30,403 nucleotides of DNA from Candidatus Segatella mututuai (GTDB taxonomy: Bacteria; Bacteroidota; Bacteroidia; Bacteroidales; Bacteroidaceae): the NCBI GenBank assembly GCA_002439605.1, contig DJOI01000007.1, forward strand, positions 1 through 30,403. The letters are read 5' to 3'. The position numbers were made by a program, and so were the translations under genes. The notes below the pieces were generated by a model. It made no database searches and was not told the origin of the DNA. It worked only from the letters and a program-made list of their open reading frames with translations. Below, piece by piece: positions 1 to 6,427 of this stretch; positions within the stretch are counted from its first letter, which is position 1, and the number at the start of each line of letters is the position of its first letter.

Positions 1-51
1 CTCTTACCTTTAATTCCTTTTACCCCCAAATGCATCTTTTCATGAAAAATA

Positions 52-83
52 TTTGCACAGTAAAAGTTTTTATCGTACCTTTG
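52..83 (+). promoter_or_regulatory. Bacteroidetes-type promoter of the calycin/PCMD gene
   Basis: A TTTG at 52-55 is followed after 20 bp by TACCTTTG at 76-83. This matches the primary sigma-factor consensus of Bacteroidetes (TTTG, 19-21 bp, TAnnTTTG). Transcription would begin near 88-90, leaving an untranslated leader of about 40 nt before the ATG at 132. Confidence 0.75.
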
Positions 84-131
84 CAACCGCAAATTTGAGA
101 ACATACTTAAGAGAGAATCACAAAAGAAAAT

Positions 132-1616
132 ATGAAAAAGTTATATGCAATCGTATCGTTGATGCTATCGTCTCTTAGCATCATGGCCACAGATTACACA
201 GACTGTCCGATGGCCATCAAATCCAACATCAGTAACAAAATTGAGAATAGCAGCATTACTGTTTCCATCAATGGGACAACATTTTCCATCAATGGCTTGA
301 AATACGCTGACACAGACCTCGGCAACGTAGAGCTCACCAATCTCCAGGTCGTCGATGGCTACAGTGACGGCACCATAGTATACGCCACTTCCGAGCCACA
401 GTATATCACTATTGGAGGCGAAAAGGTGGTAGCCAACTTCCGGGGTGAAGTAAGGAACAACAAGTTCCGCGGCATCCTCAACTTGACAATCAATGGCAGC
501 AACTATATTGCTACGATTGGCGACAAGGCAGACGAGTTAGGACAGTTGCCAAATGCAGGGTTCGAGGAGTTTCACGATGCGTCAGATACAAAGGAACCCA
601 ACGGATGGCACTCTTTCAAAACATGCACAGGCATTCTTAAGAGTACCGCCAGTAAAGCCAACAACACTTTTATAGAGCCAACAGAAAAGCATTCTGGCAC
701 AAATTGCGTAAAGATACAATCAGACATTCTAAAAGTGGTTTGGGTTTCTCAGCCAGCCAACGGAACCATGACAACAGGGCGCCTCCACGCAGGTTCAGCA
801 ACAGCAACGAACAAAGCCAACAACTCTACCATGGACTTTACCGACAAAGACAAGGATGGAAATGGAGATCCCTTCTACCCCATTTTTACCAACAAGCCTG
901 ACGGTATGACAGTATGGGTAAAATACAAAGGCAATGTTCAAGACTATCCATACGCCACGGTGACGGCCATCCTTGCGAACGACAAAGTACAAGATCCGGA
1001 AATAGATGACTACAAGAAGAATGTCATAGCCCGAGCAACAAACGCTAAGATTGAGAGCAACGACTTTGCTTGGCAGGAGCTCAATATCCCGTTCGTTTAT
1101 GAGGACGGAAACAAAAACACACCAAAGGGCGTGCTTGTAACGATTTCCACCAACGCCGAGGCTGGCAAGGCAAGTTCCGACAAATCAAACCTGGATGTCA
1201 TCTACGTAGATGACATCGCCATGATATACAATTCAGGTATGAAAACAGCTACTTACAAAGGAACAAGCCTCTCATTCGAAGACAACAAAGCCTCTATCGA
1301 GGTAGAGGGCAAAGCAGACGAGGCTGACTTCAACTTCACCTCCGATGGCGAGGGAGCTTACATCAGCAAGGTTCTGAAGACAAACGATGGCGGAATGGGC
1401 AAGTCAACCCTGTATGTAACCATTACCTCCAACGATTTGCAGACATCCAACTGTTTCGAGGTGGCCATCACAGACAAGACTGCCACAGGCATCTTCAACA
1501 TCAAGAGCGACAGCAATTCTGCCCCATCTACCCTGTACAATCTTGCAGGACAACAAGTTTCCAACAGCTACAAGGGCATTGTCATCAAGAATGGCAAGAA
1601 GTACTTGAACAAATAA
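132..1616 (+). CDS. Secreted calycin-like and PCMD-domain protein with C-terminal tail
   Basis: This 494-residue protein starts with a signal peptide (lysines at 2-3, a hydrophobic stretch, cleavage probably after the Ala near residue 19) and has no lipobox. Residues about 20-135 look like the calycin-like beta-barrel domain of Bacteroidetes surface proteins. From N141 (NAGFEEF) to about 367 the pattern is that of the PCMD (putative carbohydrate metabolism) domain, ending in the typical VDDIAMIYN strand. The last 28 residues (from 467, LYNLAGQQV, then KGIVIKNGKK) form the short tail common on secreted Prevotella proteins and resemble a sorting domain. It has its own promoter and terminator, so it is probably transcribed separately from the PCMD lipoprotein downstream. 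A carbohydrate-binding or surface role is inferred from the domain name; no enzymatic motif is visible. Confidence 0.8.
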   Translation: MKKLYAIVSLMLSSLSIMATDYTDCPMAIKSNISNKIENSSITVSINGTTFSINGLKYADTDLGNVELTNLQVVDGYSDGTIVYATSEPQYITIGGEKVVANFRGEVRNNKFRGILNLTINGSNYIATIGDKADELGQLPNAGFEEFHDASDTKEPNGWHSFKTCTGILKSTASKANNTFIEPTEKHSGTNCVKIQSDILKVVWVSQPANGTMTTGRLHAGSATATNKANNSTMDFTDKDKDGNGDPFYPIFTNKPDGMTVWVKYKGNVQDYPYATVTAILANDKVQDPEIDDYKKNVIARATNAKIESNDFAWQELNIPFVYEDGNKNTPKGVLVTISTNAEAGKASSDKSNLDVIYVDDIAMIYNSGMKTATYKGTSLSFEDNKASIEVEGKADEADFNFTSDGEGAYISKVLKTNDGGMGKSTLYVTITSNDLQTSNCFEVAITDKTATGIFNIKSDSNSAPSTLYNLAGQQVSNSYKGIVIKNGKKYLNK

Positions 1617-1639
1617 GACAGCTCATATCAATTACGAGC

Positions 1640-1677
1640 AACGAGGGATGCAATATCGTTTGCATCCCTCGTTTTTT
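1640..1677 (+). terminator. Intrinsic terminator after the calycin/PCMD gene
   Basis: A perfect 14-bp inverted repeat (1640-1653 and 1660-1673) encloses a 6-nt loop and leads directly into six T residues at 1672-1677. This is a textbook rho-independent terminator, 24 bp after the stop codon. Confidence 0.92.
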
Positions 1678-1696
1678 AGAGACAACATCGACTCAC

Positions 1697-1718
1697 CTTA
1701 GCTTGAGCTTAGCTTGAG
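1697..1718. repeat. Perfect 11-bp tandem repeat, two copies
   Basis: CTTAGCTTGAG occurs twice head to tail at 1697-1707 and 1708-1718. It lies between the terminator of the first gene and the -33 element (1750) of the next. It could be an operator half-site pair or a chance duplication. Confidence 0.7.
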
Positions 1719-1749
1719 GTTTTCATTCTTGATGTTTTTTACGAAAACA

Positions 1750-1781
1750 TTTGGTCAGTAGCTTTTTTTATCGTAACTTTG
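1750..1781 (+). promoter_or_regulatory. Bacteroidetes-type promoter of the three-gene surface operon
   Basis: TTTG at 1750-1753 and TAACTTTG at 1774-1781 are separated by 20 bp. The -7 element overlaps the TTG at 1779 that an ORF caller would take as a start, so translation must begin downstream, at the ATG at 1812. Confidence 0.75.
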
Positions 1782-1811
1782 CAGACATTAATATTATACA
1801 ACTTGATTTAT

Positions 1812-2969
1812 ATGAGATTGTTCAAATTAGTGATAGCCTCCATGCTCCTCTGCGCATCCCTTGCTTCTTGTTTTAAGGAAGAACCCGAGAATGCCGAGTG
1901 TGACATAGAACAGGCTTACATACCAATGGACGACTACAAGACAATGTTCTTCTATGCCTCTGATGCACAAGTAGATGTACCATCAGACGACAAAGAGATA
2001 CACTTCACCGTCCGCTCCAGTGCCGACCTCACTGCCGTGGCTCCTCAATTCAAATTGACAGAGGGAGCCACCATCTCTCCAGAGAATGGCAGCGTGCACG
2101 ATTTTTCCGACCCATCAAAGCCTGTGGAATACACGGTTACTTCAGAAAACGGGAAATGGAGCCGTACTTACAAGGTATACTTTGACGTACTGCAAGAAAT
2201 AGAAGGAGAAAAAGTTTGCGATTTCTCCAACTTCAAATTGAGCAATGACAACAAATACTTCACATGGTACGACAAGGTGGACGGAAAGGAGCTCCGCAAC
2301 TGGGCAACAGGCAATCCTGGCTTCAAGATAAGCAACAGCAGCGCCTCTCAGTACGAATACCCGACAGTGCCAGCCTCAGATGGTGAAGAGCACAAGAATT
2401 GTGTCAAGCTGACAACTCGACGTACGAGTTCGCTCGCCGACATGGTGCACATGCCCATCGCCGCAGGCAACCTCTTCATCGGAACTTTCGATGCCTCCAA
2501 TGCCCTCAAGGATGCCATGGCGGCCACCCACTTTGGTCTGCCATTCAGTTTCAAGACCAAGCCCCTCTACTTCAGCGGTTATTACAAATACTCTCCTGGC
2601 GAAAAGTTCACCGACCGCAACATGAAGGAAATAAAAGACCGCATCGACGAAGGAACCATATATGCCGTTTTATACGACAACCACGACCAGAACGGAAAGG
2701 CTGTCGTCCTGCATGGCGATGACGTGCAGACAAGCCAGCAAATTGTAGCAATCGCCATCTTGCCAAACATCGGAAAGACAGAAGAATGGAGTCACTTCAA
2801 CATCACATTCAACTACAAGAAGAATGTAGATGCGGAGAAGCTTGCCAATGGGGGCTACAGTCTGGCTATTGTGTGTTCGTCAAGTGTAGACGGAGCCATT
2901 TTCCAAGGAGCCATAGGCAGCACGCTGTGGGTAGATAAATTGATTGTAAAATGTGAAAATGCCAACTAA
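1812..2969 (+). CDS. PCMD-domain lipoprotein
   Basis: Starting at the ATG at 1812 gives 385 residues. The upstream in-frame TTG at 1779 is rejected because it lies inside the promoter. The N-terminus MRLFKLVIASMLLCASLASC is a lipoprotein signal with the lipid-anchored Cys at about residue 20. Residues about 45-125 form an Ig-like domain of the kind often found in front of PCMD, with a PENGSV turn and YTVTSENGK. Residues about 134-385 are a PCMD domain: AAGNLFIGTF, a GLPFSFKTKP segment, GYYKYSPG, and a final SSVDGAIFQGAIGSTLWVD. It is the first gene of an operon with the beta-barrel protein 5 bp downstream. A role in glycan binding or display at the outer membrane is inferred, not shown. Confidence 0.85.
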   Translation: MRLFKLVIASMLLCASLASCFKEEPENAECDIEQAYIPMDDYKTMFFYASDAQVDVPSDDKEIHFTVRSSADLTAVAPQFKLTEGATISPENGSVHDFSDPSKPVEYTVTSENGKWSRTYKVYFDVLQEIEGEKVCDFSNFKLSNDNKYFTWYDKVDGKELRNWATGNPGFKISNSSASQYEYPTVPASDGEEHKNCVKLTTRRTSSLADMVHMPIAAGNLFIGTFDASNALKDAMAATHFGLPFSFKTKPLYFSGYYKYSPGEKFTDRNMKEIKDRIDEGTIYAVLYDNHDQNGKAVVLHGDDVQTSQQIVAIAILPNIGKTEEWSHFNITFNYKKNVDAEKLANGGYSLAIVCSSSVDGAIFQGAIGSTLWVDKLIVKCENAN

Positions 2970-2974
2970 CCAAG

Positions 2975-3754
2975 ATGAAAAAATATACATTGTCATTTCT
3001 CCTCCTGTTGGTCGTCATTAACAGCCATGCATGGAGTGCCGTCAAATTGTTGCAAAACTATAACTATTACGCCAGATTTGGCTATCATCTTGGTGGAACA
3101 GCACCTGTTGGCATGCCTGCCTCCATCCGTTCGCTCGACAGCTACAGCATCCGCCCCAACTTCTCGCTTGGCGTAGATGCCCATCATCCCTTCACTGACA
3201 AATGGGGTATCATGTTCGGGCTCCATTTCGAGAACAAAGGCATGAAAACGGATGCTACCGTAAAGAACTACCACATGAAGATAACACGTGGCAACGAAGA
3301 GCTGGAAGGTATGTTTACAGGAAGCGTAGTAACAAAAGTAGACCAAAGTCTTGCTACTATTCCCGTACAAGCCACCTACGATATCAATAAAAAGGTACGT
3401 ATCAAGTTAGGTCCTTACTTCTCGTATGTAACCTCGCACAAGTTTAGCGGCTATGCCTACGACGGTTACATTCGTGTGAGAGAAGACGGACACCCAAAGG
3501 ATGACCCTACAGGACAAAAAGTGGAACTGGGCAATGGCGAGGGTTCGCGTGGAGACTATGATTTCTCCACGGATATGCGTAACTGGCAGTTTGGTATCGA
3601 CGCTGGTGCCGACTGGTATATCACCAAGCGTTGGGGAGCTTCGGTAGGATTGACATGGGGTCTCTCCGAGATATTCAAAAAAGACTTCGATGTCATCGAA
3701 CAGCCACTCTACCCCATCTATGGAACTATTGGAATCATTTATCAATTAAAATAA
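2975..3754 (+). CDS. Outer-membrane beta-barrel protein (PorT-like)
   Basis: This 259-residue protein has a signal peptide (MKKYTLSFLLLLVVINSHAWS) and then alternating hydrophobic/polar strands with frequent Gly and aromatic residues, such as YYARFGYHLGG, GIMFGLHFENKG, WQFGIDAGADWYI and WGASVGLTWGLSEIF. It ends in IGIIYQLK, a typical last barrel strand. This is the pattern of the eight-stranded PorT/OMP_b-brl_2 family of Bacteroidetes. Family members are common next to surface lipoproteins, but most have no assigned transport or secretion role. The start 5 bp after the PCMD lipoprotein implies co-translation in one operon. The name is based on the family-wide pattern, not on a specific ligand. 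Confidence 0.8.
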   Translation: MKKYTLSFLLLLVVINSHAWSAVKLLQNYNYYARFGYHLGGTAPVGMPASIRSLDSYSIRPNFSLGVDAHHPFTDKWGIMFGLHFENKGMKTDATVKNYHMKITRGNEELEGMFTGSVVTKVDQSLATIPVQATYDINKKVRIKLGPYFSYVTSHKFSGYAYDGYIRVREDGHPKDDPTGQKVELGNGEGSRGDYDFSTDMRNWQFGIDAGADWYITKRWGASVGLTWGLSEIFKKDFDVIEQPLYPIYGTIGIIYQLK

Positions 3755-3773
3755 TTTTTAAACTTAGAAAGTA

Positions 3774-4589
3774 ATGAAGAAAAATTTATTCTATTTTTTA
3801 TTGGCAGCACTCTGCACGGTAAGTTTCACAGCTTGTAGCAGCGATGACGACAACGACAACAATGGTGACAACGGTGGCTTCACCGAATTGGAGCATGTAT
3901 GGGAACTCGAGCCTACAGTAATGTATGACGAATCAGGCAATGTAACTACCAACCCAGACGATGCCGTAAAATATACTGGCTCTGTCCAGATAACATGGGA
4001 TTGTCCTGAAGGAACAAGCATCAAGTTAGGCGATGGCGACGGCGCCATGGAACTTCCTGTCGCCAGCGTAAAGCAACTTGCCGAGAATCTTGGCAACGCC
4101 AATCTTCCTACAGTTCTCAAGAGCGTAGAGTTTAAGAGCAATGGTCAGATTGTCGCTATCTACAAGGATGCAGAAACAACTACATCCAACTTACCATATA
4201 CAGATGGTTGGAAGACCGCTTCAGACTATGCTACCTACAAAAAGGTGAACAACAACCAAATTCTTGTTTTCCTCAACACCACCAAGGTGACAGAAGGCAT
4301 GGAGGCTGACGAGAAAGCCGCCCTCACCGAAATACTCAATATATTCAAGGATGGTGTTCCTGTCAACATTCGTTGGAGCGAAAACAACAGCAAGGCATAC
4401 TTCTACGTAGACAAGACATTCATCACCTCCTTGATGAACAACCAAACTCTCAAGGCTATGCTGGATAACCTCAAAGACGAAGACTTAAATGGTATGGCTC
4501 CATTGCTCAAGGCTGCAGTAAATTCTGTAAAGGACGTAATGGACAAAACTACAAAATTTGAGGCTGGCTTAGAACTGATGAAGAAGTAA
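3774..4589 (+). CDS. Small surface lipoprotein of unknown function
   Basis: This 271-residue protein has an obvious lipoprotein signal (MKKNLFYFLLAALCTVSFTAC) followed by an acidic Asp/Asn linker (residues 22-34), the usual export or tether region in Bacteroidetes surface lipoproteins. The mature part has no catalytic motif that I recognise. The arrangement (an early LEHVWELEP, LPTVLKSVEFKSNG in the middle, helical C-terminal third) is vaguely like the DUF4925-type lipoproteins, but I cannot confirm that. It is the last gene of the 1812-4589 operon, 19 bp after the beta-barrel gene and 27 bp before a strong terminator. The context suggests a partner of the PCMD lipoprotein and the barrel at the cell surface. 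Confidence 0.8.
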   Translation: MKKNLFYFLLAALCTVSFTACSSDDDNDNNGDNGGFTELEHVWELEPTVMYDESGNVTTNPDDAVKYTGSVQITWDCPEGTSIKLGDGDGAMELPVASVKQLAENLGNANLPTVLKSVEFKSNGQIVAIYKDAETTTSNLPYTDGWKTASDYATYKKVNNNQILVFLNTTKVTEGMEADEKAALTEILNIFKDGVPVNIRWSENNSKAYFYVDKTFITSLMNNQTLKAMLDNLKDEDLNGMAPLLKAAVNSVKDVMDKTTKFEAGLELMKK

Positions 4590-4616
4590 GCACATCCTTT
4601 GCAACTCAAAATATAG

Positions 4617-4654
4617 CGGGAGGCAAACGAAACCTATCGTTTGCCTCCCGTTTT
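4617..4654 (+). terminator. Intrinsic terminator of the surface operon
   Basis: A perfect 14-bp stem (4617-4630 with 4637-4650) with loop AACCTA is followed by TTTT at 4651-4654, 27 bp after the lipoprotein stop codon. Confidence 0.9.
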
Positions 4655-4714
4655 GCTGCATGTCCGTACCAATAACACTTCCGTACGAATTTACGATTCA
4701 ATAAAATGAATATC

Positions 4715-4762
4715 CCCCGTTGGCGGAATTAATTTAGTACGTACTTGCTTCTGCCAACGGGG
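4715..4762 (-). terminator. Large hairpin downstream of the DUF4301 gene
   Basis: CCCCGTTGGCGGAA (4715-4728) pairs with TTCTGCCAACGGGG (4749-4762) over 14 bp with one G-T wobble. The loop is 20 nt and contains the palindrome AGTACGTACT (4736-4745). It lies 13 bp beyond the DUF4301 stop codon on the minus strand. There is only a weak T-rich stretch after it on that strand, so termination is likely but not textbook. The palindromic loop could also be a protein-binding site. Confidence 0.6.
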
Positions 4763-4775
4763 TGTATAAAGAAAA

Positions 4776-6302
4776 TCAAACCTTGGCCTGATGCTGGTCA
4801 CGAAGCAAGTCGTTGACCGTCTTCACAGGATTGAAAGTGCTGAGGGGAACCTCCACAAAAACCGTGTTCCAATCGCTCATAGCACCGTTCCAAAGCCCTG
4901 GGAGTTCGAGTGCCTTCAGTTCCTTGCCGTTCTTGCTCTTGCTGCTGATAAATCCAGTATTGGGATCCACATACTTGGGCAGGTCGAAATCGTTGCCCTT
5001 ATAGTCTTTTGTTGCACAGACAAGATCCACAGGATTGAAGTGCGTGCCATGCGCAAACATCTCCATGTACTCCTTGTTGTTCTTGTCTATCTGCGAGCTT
5101 TCCAAAATCTGCAGACTCACGGTTCCGTCGTTGTTGTACGTGAGGAAAGGCCCGCCACCAGGCTCGCCCACATTCTTCACCACGCCGCAAACACGCATAG
5201 GACGGTTCAGCTTCTTGCGCAAGTAAATCACCAGTTCGGCATCCTCCAATTCCTTGATGTCTGCCTTGCGGCAACACAAGTCACGTTGCAGGAATCGGAT
5301 AATCTCCTCCAGCTTTGCGTGGTTGTAAGTACCCGAGTCAAGCACACGCAGATACTCGAAAGCCTTCTGCTGAAGCGAAACCAAGATTCCGGCAATCACC
5401 TGCTTGTAAGTCACAGTGTCGGCCTTCAAACGGTCGGGCACCACGTTGTCGATATTTTTGATGAACACCACATCAGCGTCAATCTCGTTCAGATTCTCTA
5501 TCAACGCTCCATGACCGCCCGGACGGAAGAGCAGCGAGCCATCCTCGTTGTGGAACGGAGTGTTGTCGGGATTGGCTGCGATGGTATCTGTACTTGGCTT
5601 CTGCTCGGAGAAAGAAATGTTGTACTTCACGCCAAACCTCTTGGCATAGCTCTCTTCTTTCTCGGCCACCACCCTTTCGAAAAGTTTCAAATGGTCGTGA
5701 GAAACCGTAAAGTGGACATTGGCCTCGCCGTTGCTGCTGGCATAAAGCGCAGCCTCGACAAGGTGTTCCTCCATTGGTGTGCGAATCTCCTCGTCGGAAT
5801 ACTCATGGAACAACAGCAAACCCTTGGGCAACTGTCCGTAGTTGAGTCCACTCTCCTTCAGCAAGTTAGCCACAACGGCCTTGTACTTGCCAGCCTTGAT
5901 GAGGTCGCACACGTTGCTGCCCTCGTTCTCCTTGCACTTCTTGCAAAGAGCCTTGCGGAAAGCAAACTTCTTGATGTTGTCGAAGAAACGCTTCTCGAAG
6001 TCGGTGGTAGGCACGTCGTAAGGTGCATCGAGAAAAGCAAAGAGATCCTTGAACATTCGGCTTGCCGCACCCGACGCTGGCACAAACTTCACTATGCGGT
6101 GTCCTTGCTTCTTGTATTCTTCCCACACGTCTTCGTACTTCTTCACCTCCTCTGCGCTGGGAGCCAAGATGCCCCTGCCAATGGCCGCCGCACCTTCGAG
6201 ACGAAGAAAGGGAAAGCCATTCTTGATTTGATTCAATTGCTTGTCTATTTGCTGCTCCGAAATGCCGCGGGCTGCAATTTGGGTTAGTTCTTGCTGATTC
6301 AT
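4776..6302 (-). CDS. DUF4301 protein, probable divergent UDP-sugar-pyrophosphorylase-like nucleotidyltransferase
   Basis: The 508 residues have the length and sequence style of the DUF4301 family, known mostly from Bacteroidetes and functionally unassigned. By eye the conserved blocks line up in order with the UDPGP (UTP-sugar-1-phosphate uridylyltransferase) fold: PASGAASRMFK at 75-85 in place of the Gly-rich nucleotide loop; PKGLLLFHEY at 159-168; RPGGHGAL at 260-267 matching the PPGHGD block; FIKNIDN at 280-286 matching SNxDN; LQILESSQID at 397-406 matching LLExAQVP; FNP at 422-424; and FNPVKTVNDLL at 490-500 matching FxPVKTxxDLL. A nucleotide-sugar or related nucleotidyl transfer activity is my inference; the substrate is unknown. 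The start (6302) follows a -7-like element on the same strand. It is divergent from the Rel gene and probably monocistronic. Confidence 0.85.
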   Translation of the reverse strand: MNQQELTQIAARGISEQQIDKQLNQIKNGFPFLRLEGAAAIGRGILAPSAEEVKKYEDVWEEYKKQGHRIVKFVPASGAASRMFKDLFAFLDAPYDVPTTDFEKRFFDNIKKFAFRKALCKKCKENEGSNVCDLIKAGKYKAVVANLLKESGLNYGQLPKGLLLFHEYSDEEIRTPMEEHLVEAALYASSNGEANVHFTVSHDHLKLFERVVAEKEESYAKRFGVKYNISFSEQKPSTDTIAANPDNTPFHNEDGSLLFRPGGHGALIENLNEIDADVVFIKNIDNVVPDRLKADTVTYKQVIAGILVSLQQKAFEYLRVLDSGTYNHAKLEEIIRFLQRDLCCRKADIKELEDAELVIYLRKKLNRPMRVCGVVKNVGEPGGGPFLTYNNDGTVSLQILESSQIDKNNKEYMEMFAHGTHFNPVDLVCATKDYKGNDFDLPKYVDPNTGFISSKSKNGKELKALELPGLWNGAMSDWNTVFVEVPLSTFNPVKTVNDLLRDQHQAKV

Positions 6303-6340
6303 GATACCATATTTATGTTATTTTTCCTTTAGTTGTGCTA

Positions 6341-6348
6341 CAAATGTA
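6341..6348 (-). promoter_or_regulatory. -7 element of the DUF4301 gene
   Basis: On the minus strand this reads TACATTTG, matching TAnnTTTG, 38 bp before the ATG at 6302. No clear TTTG is seen 19-21 bp upstream, so this is a partial promoter match. Confidence 0.5.
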
Positions 6349-6390
6349 GTAAGTTTTTTTCGAAATAAGAAATTTTCTGACGTTTTTTTG

Positions 6391-6398
6391 TACCTTTG
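6391..6398 (+). promoter_or_regulatory. -7 element of the Rel gene
   Basis: TACCTTTG matches TAnnTTTG and lies 29 bp before the Rel ATG at 6428. The -33 position does not match TTTG. It is back to back with the DUF4301 -7 element, so the two divergent promoters overlap within about 60 bp. Confidence 0.55.
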
Positions 6399-6427
6399 CA
6401 ATAAGATTTTAAGAAAAGGGAAGAATT

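Noticed and set aside
4791..6287. 498-codon open frame on the plus strand
   Set aside because: It lies opposite the DUF4301 gene, is rich in His/Leu/Val as antisense frames of such genes are, and shows no recognisable domain.
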